A stretch of 64,000 nt of DNA from Ancistrus triradiatus (Eukaryota > Chordata > Actinopteri > Siluriformes > Loricariidae), in contig JAJAGP010000778.1 in assembly GCA_025084515.1 (NCBI GenBank), positions 186,001 through 250,000 of the forward strand, given 5' to 3'. Shown here piece after piece: positions 1-10,831 of this stretch; position 1 is the stretch's first letter, and every line of letters starts with the position of its first letter. The notes under the pieces are model-generated. The model searched no databases, had not been told where the DNA came from, and saw only the letters and a list, made by a program, of their open reading frames with translations. The position numbers and the translations under genes are program-made.

Positions 1-94
1 AGCCCTGAACGTAATAATCTATGGCGACACCTGTCTGATTTCATCTGAAAGGGCTAAGGGCCAACCCTTAAACTGATCTCACCTCAACTTTGAA

Positions 95-260
95 TCAGTT
101 TGTCATTCCTAAAACACTGCTCACTGCTGTCACACTGTCATCATACATATCCTGCACCACCCTCACATACTTCTCTGTCACTCCTATTGTTGCCATACCA
201 TACCACAGCTCCTCTCTCAGCTCCCTGTCATAAGCTTTCTCTTGATCAAAATGATGAGCG
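95..260 (-). mobile_element. RTE-type LINE reverse transcriptase fragment (downstream half)
   Basis: Read on the minus strand, the frame gives EKAYDRELREELWYG and then EKYVRVVQDMYDDS, a signature of the reverse transcriptase of RTE-clade fish LINEs (usually EKAYDRVPREELW and YVRVVQDMYE). About 55 residues are recognisable. No start, endonuclease or 3' end is present here. The preceding part of the same RT domain lies at 1040-1185 on the same strand, so the LINE has been split. The copy is a fossil. Confidence 0.75.
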
Positions 261-261
261 A

Positions 262-1020
262 AACCGTCATTTTGACTGTTTTGAAATTTTGAGATGTAAT
301 AGCTTTGACATAATAAGCCACCCATGTCTATCTATCTGTGACTTTTATTAATTAGACCATATTTTAGCATAAAAATGTTCTGAGCATTTATATCTCTTTA
401 AGTGACTATTTATATTATGAAGGGCATTTCCCCTAGCCAGGTGTTTTTACCAGCATTCCAGCTGTTGGTCATTACCTTGACAGCACGGCTACTGTTTACC
501 TCAGAAAACAACCCTTAAAAACCTCACATGTTTCTGAATTACAAAATACAGTGATCAAATAAAAAACACAGCAACAGAATATGACATCATTCTAAAATTA
601 GGAAACTTTGTGCACATGAAGCAAAGGACTTGCTACCAGCACCCCAGTATTGCAGGCTACCACAGCAGCAGGCTGCGAAGAAAAGGAAGCAGCCCAAAGT
701 GAATAAACACTCCAAGCAAAACAAAACTCAAACTATTTGTGACAAATGTACTAAAGCAGTTTGTGGGAGCTGTACAAAGCAGGTCAAAGTTACATATCTT
801 GACTCTGAGTAGTCTGGCTGCACATCAGCCCAAATGAAGCACACAAAAGAGATGATTAGTATTACATGCTTCATTTATCAAATAAATAATGATCAAAACT
901 ATAAAACTTACTAATGCTTTTCTGACATTTTTACGACCTATTTTAACACGAGAGATGCATTTGTATTCTGTGTTATATTATAAATAAGCATGCAAATTTC
1001 AAACCGCCAAAATGACCGCT
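262..1020 (+). mobile_element. Degenerate DNA transposon, piggyBac-like, inserted in the RTE LINE
   Basis: Imperfect terminal inverted repeats bound the segment. The left arm near 262-290 contains GTCATTTTGACTGTTTTGAAA, and the right arm near 992-1020 reads as its reverse complement with a few changes. The segment separates the two halves of the RTE reverse transcriptase. Inside lies a short frame with a cysteine-pair motif like the C-terminal domain of piggyBac transposases. Most of the transposase is missing, and I could not find a clean TTAA duplication at the ends, so the superfamily is an inference. Confidence 0.5.
630..812 (+). pseudogene. C-terminal remnant of a piggyBac-like transposase
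   Basis: A 60-residue frame is rich in K and Q and ends with CDKCTKAVCGSC, two CxxC pairs about five residues apart. It resembles the cysteine-rich tail that follows the DDE/D catalytic domain of piggyBac transposases, which binds DNA ends. The catalytic domain is absent and the frame stops after about 15 more residues. The match is by motif and composition only. Confidence 0.45.
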
Positions 1021-1039
1021 ATGACCTTTCTAGTAGTTA

Positions 1040-1185
1040 TGGAATAGTACCACAGACGATCACCACTCCTCTCATCCTAGCTTCCATCACCCTCTTCCAT
1101 AACTTCATGCAGTGGCTTATCAGCTTTATGCCTCTGTAGTTATTGCTGTTCCGCATATCACCATTATTCTTTAAAATTGGTACTA
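1040..1185 (-). mobile_element. RTE-type LINE reverse transcriptase fragment (upstream half)
   Basis: The minus-strand translation contains VPILKNNGDMRNSNNYRGIK followed by LISHCMKLWKRVMEARMR, the first motif block of an RTE-clade reverse transcriptase. The next motif (EKAYDR) is found at 95-260. About 35 residues that normally lie between the two are missing, so the gap is an insertion plus a deletion. Confidence 0.75.
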
Positions 1186-1965
1186 ACTGTGTAAAAATTA
1201 AAATTTTGTATAAGGCTGCTTAACAAAACTATTTGATTTTATTATTGATTGTAGAGAACATTCTAATTTTACTGCTATGGCAGTGAAAGTACTGGCTCAC
1301 TAAATAACCAGGGTATAGACACATGGTTGCCAAAACACAAAGAAGTTGAAGTAGGCAACCTTAGACAGCCATTCTGTGTATTATGGAAATTACAGTAAGA
1401 ACCCCTTTAATTAAGGAAAGGGTTTATTTCAGAAATGTTCTCTCTTTAATTAAGGTGATTCTGCTATTTTCCAAGATGATGTAGTGAACTGTGAAGGACC
1501 TAATTTAAAGAAGATGACTGGATTTGCATTGGTGGATGCTAATAAGGTGCACTCAATCTTACTGTATTAAAAGCTTAAAATAATACATAACTCACAAAAC
1601 TTGAATCATGAAGGGGACCTGCATGAGATATTTATACAAGAGCACACGAAGCAACACATAACCGAAAAGGAGATTAAGGGTTTTTATAAAGGAAATGAGC
1701 AGCATATTACAAGTTACGGATGGCAGTCAATTCAATTATGCAATCAAGGTAATCAAACGTTCGTTATTGTGTTAATTTTGATTCATTTTACTTGCACCTA
1801 TTTGATCCTGTACTACACAGCTATAAGAGTGTACAAGAGAATGCCATATTACCTTTTAAAAATTCAATAACACTTTTCTGACAGAGTGATGCCAATGCGT
1901 TGCGATTACCACAACAATACTTTTAAATATATACATTTTATTATGTACTTTTTCAAGAAACATGC
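1186..1965. other. No gene recognised
   Basis: AT-rich unique-looking sequence. Two TTTAATTAAGG runs sit near 1408 and 1450. I see no convincing coding frame, RNA gene or known repeat. Confidence 0.5.
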
Positions 1966-2225
1966 CCGGGTGGCACAGCCATTGAATATGGTAGCCCATC
2001 ACAGGAAGGACATAGGTTTGAGTTTTCCAGGACAGCACATGCAGATGAAATTGGCTTCGTCTGAAGGAGGGGATGCCAAGCAGGGAATCATCCCCATTGC
2101 AGCAACAGTGAATGCTATCCACTGCTGTGATGGGCTGTTGTCCTGTCCAGGGTACACTTCCCCCTGTGTCCTCTGTTCTCCAGGGATAGGTGCTGCAGCT
2201 CCTATGACCTTTTTTTTTTCATAAT
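1966..2225 (+). mobile_element. V-SINE-like (Mermaid-like) SINE, degenerate
   Basis: The tRNA-like head (GGGTGGCACAGCC, then a weak B box GGTTTGAGTTTTCC) is followed by GGGCTGTTGTCCTGTCCAGGG and a block ending GGGATAGGTGCTGCAGCTCC. This order is typical of fish V-SINE/Mermaid-type elements. A T-run and an AT-rich tail follow. Confidence 0.7.
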
Positions 2226-2404
2226 TAAATATATAAATAGAATATATAAATAAATATAACTGCATCAAGGAGTGTGTTATGTGTTATGCTATGGAATCTG
2301 CTATCCCAAATGAATAAGCAAAGCATATAAGGATCTCTATGGATTTGTTTACGACTCTTACCAATTCTGTCCCCTGTAGGCTAATATCCTTTTTTATATT
2401 ATAC

Positions 2405-2595
2405 AGGGGCCTTGGTGGGGTAGCATTTAAGGTGTTGGACTATAGATCAGAATGGTTCAAATCCTACTTCTGCCAAGCTGCCACTGATAGGCCCTTGAGC
2501 AATTCCCTTAACCCACAATTGCTTGGATTGTAAGACTGTACCAACTGTAAGTGGCTCTGGATAAGAGTGTTTGCTAAATGATTAAATGTAAATAT
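2405..2595 (+). mobile_element. tRNA-derived SINE (TAAATG-tail family), copy 1
   Basis: The head has a degraded A box and a B box GGTTCAAATCC. The body reads GCCACTGATAGGCCCTTGAGC, then TTGCTTGGATTGTAAGACTG, and ends with GCTCTGGATAAGAGTGTTTG and a TAAATG tail. The same layout recurs in at least seven other places in the window, on both strands. Confidence 0.85.
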
Positions 2596-3094
2596 AGAAT
2601 GTAGGGAAAAGTGACTAAAGGACCATTCGAGGTCTTTTACAGGGTCAAGCGATTAACAGGGTTTAAAGAAATTACCACTATTAAAATATTAATGTGTTGA
2701 TGACTTCAGAACAATTTGACAGTTCTACCAAAATAAGTAAAAACTAAAGCAGCTCATAAAACAAACATACTTTTAGCAGTAGACATTAGTGTGCAAAAAA
2801 GGCCACATTGTGCACATTAGGTAGGCCTATTGTTGGTGCCTTAAAGCTGAAATGATTACATTTGATTGTGACTCCTTGTGAAATCTTCTTGCTTGGCAGT
2901 ATCTGTGTCCATGTGTGTTAATCTACTCTACATATACCAGACAACTGGCATACAACCTGTTCATATTTTGATCAGATTTCACACGCAGATTCCACCCACC
3001 CATTTGCCTTCTTTTAAGCCAAGCTTACGTCCATGGCAAAATGTAATAAACACTGTGTATTCAAGGTTTTAGAGTGCCAGGCAAAGAAAATGAT
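2596..3094. other. No gene recognised
   Basis: AT-rich sequence without a credible coding frame, RNA or repeat that I recognise. Confidence 0.5.
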
Positions 3095-3215
3095 AATTTA
3101 CACAATCAAAGGCCCAACAGTGGCAGTGCTGGTATTTGAATTTGCAACCTTTTAAATAGTAATGGAGAGTGTTAATCAGTGAGCCTCCACTGACCGCTGT
3201 ACTAATTCTGTCATG
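3095..3215 (-). mobile_element. Remnant of the TAAATG-tail SINE head
   Basis: On the minus strand the tRNA-like head is visible: a sequence complementary to GGCCCAACAGTGGCAGTGCTG, then TTGAATTTGCAACCT where the B box should be. The tail is missing and divergence is high. Confidence 0.5.
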
Positions 3216-3786
3216 CTCTCTGTACCAAGGCAGACTTGACAACTGGAGGTGATTTGCATTCTGGAGACAATAAGCTGGTCGGTGTGTGCTTGTGGCTATG
3301 AGTAACCACTCTGCATGCACTCCCTTCAATCTGTCTCAAGTGAATGCAGCCTGTTAACCAGCGCAGACACTATTCATTAGTGCTTGACCACATGAGCCCT
3401 GCTCATCAAAGCCATAACACTAGCATGCTGAATTATTGATTCATCAGGCCTACTGATACAGCAGCTGTGTGAAAGTTCTTCACAGTTTTGGATGCCAGCT
3501 AAATCAAACCGATGCAGTGTTTGCAGTAGTAGGTGGTATTCTGCATTGCTGTCATGATGATGACTTTAGCCACATTTGTTGCTAGCATACATTCATGAGG
3601 TAGACCATAATAAATAAGAGTTCAGTGGCTGATAACATGGCACTGTCATAGAATGCCACATTTTTATCAAGTTAGTTTGTCAAATGTCAGGCAAAAACCA
3701 CCAGTCCTCGGTTTCAACATTCAGTACAAGGTTTTAACTGCCCTGGAAGCAGCATCAGCACAGGAACTGTTGTTGGAACTATGTTT
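3216..3786. other. No gene recognised
   Basis: No transposon match that I recognise. Base composition is balanced and the sequence looks unique. An open frame at 3653-3838 runs into the Tc1 terminus and is not credible as a gene. Confidence 0.45.
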
Positions 3787-5067
3787 GCATGGCTTGAAAG
3801 TTTGTGAACCCTTTAGAATTTTTGATATTTCTGCATAAATATGACCTAAAACATCATCGGATTTTCATACAAGTTCTAAAACTAGATAAAGAGAACCTAG
3901 TTAAACAAATGAGACAAAACTATTATTCTTGCACATTTATTTATTGAGGAAAATGATCCAATATTACATATTAGGGCGTGGCAAAAGTTTGTGAACCTCT
4001 AGGATTAGCAGTTAATTTGAAGGTGAAATTAGAATCAGTCTGGAAAAGATTACAAAAACATCTCTAAAGAGTTTGGACTCCACCAATCCACAGTCAGACA
4101 GATTGTGTACAAATGGAGGAAATTCAAGACCATTGTTACCCTCCCCAGGAGTGGTCGACCAACAAAGATCACTTCAAGAACAAGGTGTGTAATAGTTGGT
4201 GAGGTCAAAAAGGACCCCAGGGTAACTTCTAAGCAACTCTCTCAAATTGGCTAATGTTAATGTTCATGAGTCCACCATCGGAAGAACACTGAACAACAAT
4301 GGTGTGCATGGCAGGGTTGCAAGGAGAAAGCCACTGCTCTCCAAAAAGAACAGTGCTGCTCGTCTGCAGTTTGTTAAAGATCATGTGCACAAGTCGGAAG
4401 GCTATTGGAAGAATGTTTTGTAGACAGATGAGACCAAAATAGAACTTTTTGGTTTAAAAGAAAAACATTATGTTTGGAGAAAGGAAACACTGCATTCCAG
4501 CATAAGAACTTTATCCCATCTGTAAAACATGGGGGTGATAGTATCATGGTTTTGGCCATCTGTCCATGAACCGAATCTCAAGAGAAGGTGGGTTATGCAG
4601 CAAGACATTGACCCTAAGCACACAAGTCGTTCTACCAAAGAATCGTTAAAGAAGAATAAAGTTAATGTTTTGGAATGACCAAGTCAAAGTCCTGACCTTA
4701 ATCCAATTGAAATGTTGTGGAAGGACCTGAAGCAAGCAGTTAATGTGAGGAAAACCACCAACATCCCAGAGTTGAAGTTGTTCTGTACGGAGGAATGGGC
4801 TAAAATTCCTCCAAGCCGGTGTGCAGGGCTAATCAACAGTTGCAGGAAACGTTTATTTGCAGTTATTTCTGCACAGGGGGGTCACACCCGATACTGAAAG
4901 CAAAGGTTCACATACTTTTGCCACTCACCAATGTAATATTGGATCGTTTTCCTCAATAAATAAATGACCAAGTATAATATTTTTGTCTCATTTGTTTAAC
5001 TGGGTTCTCTTTATCTACTTTTAGGACTTGTGTGAAAATCTGATGATGTTTTAAATCATATTTACCA
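3787..5067 (+). mobile_element. Tc1-like transposon family A, copy A1 (decayed)
   Basis: The left terminal inverted repeat starts at GGCTTGAAAGTTTGTGAACC and is about 210 bases long. Its mirror on the right is cut off near 5067, losing the outer 60 bases. Compared with the other A copies, about 170 bases including the start codon are deleted near 4038, and about 115 bases after the first catalytic aspartate near 4557. The first catalytic region reads stop-TDETK (Trp codon changed to TAG), then QQDIDPKHTS and DLNPIEMLWKDLK. The transposase ends at the TGA at 4895-4897. The element cannot move. Confidence 0.92.
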
Positions 5068-5279
5068 CCATTGGGCTTTGGGTCAGTGAAACAACGAGTA
5101 AAGGTCCAACAACTGGCAGTGTAATGGACAAATCTAAAACATGAATAATACAGATGGCTACAACTGTTTAGTAAAGATTTGTTATGAATGCTGGTCTGGG
5201 GCTGTTTCTAATGGTTTGGACTTGACTCCTCAGTTCCAGTGAACTGAACTGAAATCTTAATTGTCAGACAGTGAAATTA

Positions 5280-5748
5280 CACTCATTCACAAAAAAAAAA
5301 ACTCACCAAGAAGTACTTTTTGGAGTTGACTGAAACTTTATATGTGTGAATGTAATGATGACATATCTAAGTGTTTACAATATTAGAGTGAAAGGACAGT
5401 TTTATTGTAGGAAATCTGTACAACTGAAAGGAGGATATAGTTACCCTTTTAGACTGCCTCTAGCCTGGATACAAGATGAGATACATATGGACATCAGAGG
5501 CAAATAGGTCCTGTATGGTATCCTGTGGCACATTTACCCACAGATGTTGCAGCTAGGGCTATAGATTCTCAGCCTTTCACACCAGCAGTTGTGGCAGTGT
5601 GTTGCTCCACAGCAAAGGCAGGATTGAAGCGATCACAGCCTACCTACTCAGAACTGACCATCACCGGATTCCTAATAGAACCTGGAATTGTTGCTAAAGA
5701 TGACATGGTTCCAGTTCATAGCAGTTCAGGTTTTTGTCATTTTTTTGT
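5280..5748 (-). mobile_element. Tc1-like transposon family F, copy F1 (3' part only)
   Basis: The plus strand starts with CACTCATTCAC after a TA. It continues with the long terminal repeat (GAAACTTTATATGTGTGAATG) and the conserved block TAGCCTGGATACAAGATGAG. It matches copies at 38589-39040 and 60365-60995. On the minus strand this is the transposase C-terminal region of a Tc1-type element. The other end is lost near 5748. Confidence 0.75.
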
Positions 5749-6324
5749 CTGTCAATATGTATATGAAGTATAGCCTGCTTCCAAAATTGTGAGAAAACGT
5801 TGGAAAAGTACTTTCCTGTTTCTGGAGGATTTATCAACTAACATCACTAAATCTCGTGATAGCAAATCCTTGCAGTCATGTTTTAAACTCAAGTGGAAAT
5901 CCTTCCCAGGTAAGTTTGTGGCTGTAATATAACTCCATATGTCCATTGATTTGAAAGTGATGTTCATGAGTTAGTTTTCCACAGACATCCTGACAAAAGT
6001 AACATAACAGAATGACAACATGCACCACAACTCTACAGGTCTGCATGACAACCCATAAACTCCATGTTCATTGACCTGCAATATTTCACCACATGCTTCC
6101 TTCTCAGTACTGTGGGACCTAAATGAATCTGTGGTGGGCCAACACCGATCCAGACAGGGTCATTAACATTTGGAGGTGACCCACTGAGAGGGCCTGAAGC
6201 TGGCTGCTCAAGCCTGTTACGTTTGTCCCTTAGCCTCCTGTAGGGAGGACATCTGCCCCACCGATTGCCTTCTGTGGATGCCGCAGGCTACTGGCTACTC
6301 CATTGTACATGGCTACTCCATTTT
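5749..6324. other. No gene recognised
   Basis: The sequence just after Tc1-F1 (5760-5970) and on to 6324 has no convincing frame and no repeat I can name. Confidence 0.4.
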
Positions 6325-6410
6325 TCACCTACATTCCAAAGACATTAGGGTGACTGGAGTATCTATGGTGGCCCAGAGTGAGTGAGTGACTGTCTGCATT
6401 CGTGTGAGCG
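6325..6410 (+). mobile_element. V-SINE-like body fragment
   Basis: ACATTCCAAAGACATTAGGG and the following GTGAGTGAGTGA recall the middle of Mermaid-like SINEs (CAGTCCAAAGACATGC ... GTGTGTGAGTG). Head and tail are absent. Confidence 0.4.
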
Positions 6411-6487
6411 TCATAACTAATAAAGTCTTACTTAACTACCACATAAATATTTAACACAAGCAGTGAGCACTATAAGAGAGCACACAG

Positions 6488-6690
6488 GGACTGTGGTAGC
6501 AGTTAAGACACCGAACTATGGACCAGAAAGTCCAGGGTTCAAATCCCACCTCTGCCAAGCTACCACTGTTGGGTCCTTGAGCAAGATCCTTAACCTACAG
6601 TTGCTTGGATTGTAATACTGCATCAATTGTAATTCGCTCTGGATAAGGACATCTGCTAAATGACATAAATGTAATTGTAAATAAGAAACC
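6488..6690 (+). mobile_element. tRNA-derived SINE (TAAATG-tail family), copy 2
   Basis: It starts GGGACTGTGGTAGCAG, has a B box GGTTCAAATCC near 6537, then TGTTGGGTCCTTGAGCAAG and CGCTCTGGATAAGGAC, and ends in CTAAATGACATAAATGTAA. It is complete but diverged; the A box has lost one or two bases. Confidence 0.88.
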
Positions 6691-7154
6691 ATGAAGATCT
6701 ATGTGACCCTGCTGGAGTAAGAGACCAGCATAAACTGGTTGCTAGTCTACATTGGTTCCTGTTGGCTTATTCTGATCTTTTGTTGGTCTAAATTATAACT
6801 GCAGCAATGAAATATTATATATGTATTTCTGTTTCTTCTAGAAGGGCATTTTATGTATTGTTATGCACTGTTCTGTTGTTGCTATTTTAATGCAGTCGTC
6901 ACACCAGTTTTGTCTTGTGAAACTTCACAAGCAAATTCAGATTATGGATTATGTTATATATTCAGTCATTTTTACTGTTAATTGTGTTTGCTTAGCCTGC
7001 TAAAAGCTGACCCAGACAGGTTAGCAAGCAGGGCAGACAAACTCTTAATGTATAAGGATGATGTGGCTTTCTCAGTCACTTTTGGCCCATTTCATCCTGC
7101 ATAGCTTCCTCCGCCTTTGACCCTTGTTCCTGTCTGTGTATATATATATACATA
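6691..7154. other. No gene recognised; short TA/CA-rich run at the end
   Basis: AT-rich sequence with a (TA)n run at 7140-7151. No credible gene. Confidence 0.45.
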
Positions 7155-7312
7155 TTTACATTTACATTTACAACATTTAGCAGACGCCATTATCCAGAGC
7201 GACTTACAATCGGTACAGTCTTACAATTCAAGAAATTATGGGTTAAGGGTCTTGCTCAAGGACCCAACAGTGGCAGCTTGGCAGAGGTAGAATTTGAACC
7301 CTGGACCCCTTT
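7155..7312 (-). mobile_element. tRNA-derived SINE (TAAATG-tail family), copy 3
   Basis: In minus orientation, the tail appears first as TTTACATTTACATTTACA, followed by GCAGACGCCATTATCCAGAG. The B box is the complement of GAATTTGAACCC near 7291. The 5' end of the head is cut at about 7312. Confidence 0.88.
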
Positions 7313-8211
7313 GTTTTTTTCTCTTGTTCTACTGTTGGTTATGATGTTCTGTTTCCCCTCTTTTGTGTTCCTGGTTGACTTCTAGGTTTGTGCTTTTGTT
7401 GCTGCTGAATAGAAAAGCTGTATGAAATTAAATCAATAAGATATGACATTTTCAATGTATTGATTAAAGTAACACTTCTTTGAAAAAAAAAAAAAGACTT
7501 GGTGATCCCAACTTTTAAATGTTGTATTGTTCAATCAGTATTGGTTGACCCAAGTGTTATTATATTGCAAGTCTTCACAAATTTAATAAGAAATTGCTTC
7601 TCCCAGATTAGAATAGTTTCTTGTTTTTAGGCCTGGCTTTTTTCAGTGTTTCTTTACCATGGTGGTATTTGGCCTGCTCATTAGCAACCTAAATCTGGAA
7701 TTCAGTGAAACCACTTTGTAACAATATCAGCTGAAACATATACTGTAACTGTGAAATAAAACTGAATTGAATTGTGTGACTGGTGTGGTGTGTTTCTTGA
7801 GGCTTGGGGGAGGGAGACACAAATTCCCCAGGTTTGGCTCCAGGCTGTATGATAGTGTCACTCCTTTCTCTTAGTGTGAGATGTGCACAGAGAGTGCCAG
7901 AGATCTGGGCTGCAGATACATTCTCAATAAAGCACGGCAGTCACAGAGGTAACAGGGAAAATGTCACAGACAAGAAGAAGCTTCTGAACTTCAACTTTGT
8001 GCTTACCTATTGTCATCAGTCTTAGCCAGGAATAGATGTAAACACTGATGTTATTTTGTTGATGGATTATTTTCCTCATACACACTGTATACACAATGAG
8101 CTGCGCATGTGCCACAGGAGACCACAATATTCGTCTTACATAGGTTAAGAAAACCTAGGTGCTCCTAACACTCTGCTGTTTTGAGTTAATCTAAGTCTAA
8201 CCTTTCTGTGT
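7313..8211. other. No gene recognised
   Basis: Unique-looking sequence with an A-run at 7483-7495. Open frames at 7804-8025 and on the opposite strand show no recognisable domain. Confidence 0.45.
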
Positions 8212-8230
8212 CTGCAGGATGATTTTTGTC

Positions 8231-9160
8231 CCAAACATATTGTTCCCAGTGGAGTACCATAGGGTCCATTTTTTGATCCGATTCTGTTTGTCCTTCATAT
8301 GCTTTCTCTTGGATGTATCATCAGACAATATGGTTTGTCTTTTCATTATTATGCAGATGATACCCAGCTGTAGATAAAACATTCATCTCAATCTGAGGCT
8401 CTGAGGAAGCTTAATACATGTCTAGAAGACCTAAAGGATATTTTTCATGGATTATACATGGACAAATCTAAGACACTCGTAGTAGGCATAACACAACAAG
8501 TGCATAAAATGACCTTCACTCATCACACCATGCAGTTCCAAGCCTGGTTTCTAATCTGATTGTCAAGTTTGACTATCTTACTTTTGAAGCTGACTTTAAG
8601 CATTTGTATACATTTATATTTGTCTCTGTTCTTCTCTATGCAGAAATGCTTAGCCATGCCTTTGTCTTTTCAATGTACTTCTCAGTGGTGTCTCGACACA
8701 GAACATCCAGAAGCTGTGGTATGTCCAAAATTGTGCAGTTTGTATTCTGAAAAGAAAATGGAACTATGCTCAATTTTACATTTGGTGCACTTGCTTCCAA
8801 TCACCCACAGAATTGACTATAAACTTTCTCTCCTAACATTCCAATATATTCATGGAGATGCACCTTTCCAAGTTATATACCTTTTTGAACGACATAAGTC
8901 AATGCACAGTCTAAGGTCTGATTCAACTCAATCTCTTCAGATTCCAAAGACCAAACATCATACAATGAGTGATCGAGCCTCTGTTTTGTTCCACGCCACA
9001 TGTTTGGAACAGCTTTCCTGATCATTTAAATGTTCCACAGACACTGAAGTCTTTTGAGAATGGCCTAAGGACATTTTATTCAGAAGAGCTTTTTCCTGAA
9101 CTGTTTATTATTATCTTAAAGTTTTGCCATTTGTGTGTACATGGCTACAGCTTTCAGACT
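8231..9160 (+). pseudogene. Reverse transcriptase remnant of the L2 element
   Basis: This is the decayed coding part of the L2 copy: RT motifs 4 and 5 (including YADD near 8351) and the C-terminal domain with the RSDSTQSLQIPK and LFHATCLEQLS blocks. At least two in-frame stops (near 8245 and 8371) and two frameshifts rule out function. Confidence 0.88.
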
Positions 9161-9297
9161 ACTTGAGTCCATACTCACATCAATATAGTCCATTGTCACA
9201 TCGTTTTAAACTGATTGACATTGTGTTTTATCTTCGTTTATGCAAATCTCGCTAGACCTTTGGAACTTACATCATAATAAAAAGTATGTTTAAATAA

Positions 9298-9298
<1 letters not shown>

Positions 9299-9330
<32 letters not shown>
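9299..9330. repeat. (ATT)n microsatellite at the L2 3' end
   Basis: About ten ATT units directly after the L2 3' region. L2-type elements often end in short tandem repeats, so this is probably the element tail. Confidence 0.9.
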
Positions 9331-9331
<1 letters not shown>

Positions 9332-9685
9332 TTATTTTGATTGTTCCTGTGACTAAGAGAAGTGAGATATCAGCAGGTATAAAAATGTGACAATATATGG
9401 CTGTACTGATTGTCAGATTTGATAAAGCTGGGAAGAGTTCAGCATAAGCTACAGTGCAGTTCATTATCCTGCCTCTTAATATTTAATTCAGCGATCTGAA
9501 AAGCCAATGTAACATTCATGAAGAGATCTGTCTCGGGGTTGTACAGAAACATTCATTTCAGCTAAAAAACTTTTCTCGCATTTAGAGATGTTCAAAAAAC
9601 CTCCTTTTCTTGTCAGACTGAAATGAAATGAAGTGTTGGCCTTGGTTATCTTTCGGGTGCTGTCTTGCCAGGAAAATGGCGTTAT
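9331..9685. other. No gene recognised
   Basis: Unique-looking sequence without a credible frame or repeat. Confidence 0.45.
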
Positions 9686-9686
9686 A

Positions 9687-9729
9687 GTGTGTGTGTGTGT
9701 GTGTGTGTCTGTGTGTGTGTGTGTGTGTA
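9687..9729. repeat. (GT)n microsatellite
   Basis: About 20 GT units with one CT interruption. Confidence 0.95.
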
Positions 9730-10313
9730 GAATAATACATCAAAAAAGTGCCTTTTTAAAAAGTGAAGCTTTGTTAGACAAAGTCACTAAGGGTAAGGTT
9801 TTAAGGATAAGGCACTGAATAATAAATTTGCATTACTGAGCATTGTGTGTTTCTGTGTGTTTTCATTGGTGTGGCCATGATTAAACTCATGTTACCATTT
9901 GTGTAGACAGCATATGGCTGCAATAATGAGTTTACTTAGTTTAGATGCTATTCTCAGCCATTTGATGTCAACTCTGTGTTGTGTGCAGTGCCAGATCTCT
10001 GTTCTCTTATCTGAGAAAGCCACTCACACACTTCAACACACTGCACTAATTAAAAGGGGTAATTACCCACTCTCACTGCATACCTAGGACCTCCACAGTC
10101 CTTACACCAGGTCAGCATTTCATCCCCTCTCCTGCTTCTACTCCCCAATCTTATACAGAGCAAAAGAAATTAAGAAGTCAGCAAACTAAGGGCTATATCC
10201 AGAGTTAGTAACTTAAGTCAGCACTTTTAGTTCAAAAGATATGTCAATATATGTGAGGAAAGCTATTTGCATTTAAACTTGCCCTCTGCGGTTGCAGCAA
10301 ACCATTTTTCTAG
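9730..10313. other. No gene recognised
   Basis: Unique-looking sequence, no convincing gene. Confidence 0.4.
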
Positions 10314-10448
10314 CAGCACAGTCAGATTATGGAAATAACTTACGTACAGCTCACACCACTGAGGTTGCCAGATGTTTCCCACATAAGGCACGAGAGGTTC
10401 TGCAATTATGTTCAAATAGGAAAAACATAAAAAGATTGAATTCTGCAG
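10314..10448 (+). other. Weak candidate exon
   Basis: An acceptor-like TTTTTCTAG ends at 10313 and a good donor GCAG|GTGAGA follows 10448. The 135-base segment is open in one frame (45 codons, phase 1 on both sides) and encodes a mixed basic stretch with ARCFPHKAREVLQLC. No family is recognised, and similar open segments arise by chance, so this is only a pointer. Confidence 0.15.
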
Positions 10449-10831
10449 GTGAGATAAGATGGATGTCCATGATCACACTGTTAATATGGTACTGGCAGCA
10501 CCAAAGAGTATTAAACAGCACTGTTAATTACAGTATTTATACATTTATTTTAGATCCCGAGACAAAAATAATCTTTTCATTGTTGGCCTTGCCTCCCTTT
10601 TACAATAATAGCATCACCAATCCAACCAGGTATATTCCAGCATTGTGAAGATCCTATTTCCATCATCACTGGGCACAAGGCAGGGATATAACATACAAAA
10701 CAATATAAAGTTGGATTATAATGATATTTAGATTAAAACACTATATGAAGAAACCCCCTCAAACTGCCTCTCCCAGACACAGCCAATTGTGTCTGCTTGT
10801 GACTCCTACCTTGCAGTAAGGCACCACTGAA
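10449..10831. other. No gene recognised
   Basis: AT-rich sequence between the candidate exon and Tc1-C1. Confidence 0.45.

Larger units (their letters stand above)
8212..9330 (+). mobile_element. L2-clade LINE, 5'-truncated, with (ATT)n tail
   Basis: From about 8231 one frame reads an altered GVPQGS motif (its Gln codon is now TAG), then DPILFVLHMLSLGCIIR and FHYYADDTQL, the catalytic core of an L2/CR1-group reverse transcriptase. A stop follows the YADD motif directly. The C-terminal part is in another frame (about 8640-9020) with HRIDYKLSLLTFQYIHGDAP, the usual L2 C-terminal block, then a frameshift. The 3' region ends in AATAAAAG and an (ATT)n run. The endonuclease is absent. Confidence 0.9.

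Noticed and set aside
10314..10448. Candidate exon as the first member of the proposed plus-strand gene
   Set aside because: It lies upstream of the proposed ATG exon, which has an in-frame stop just before its start, so this segment cannot join it as coding sequence. Kept only as a weak separate feature.
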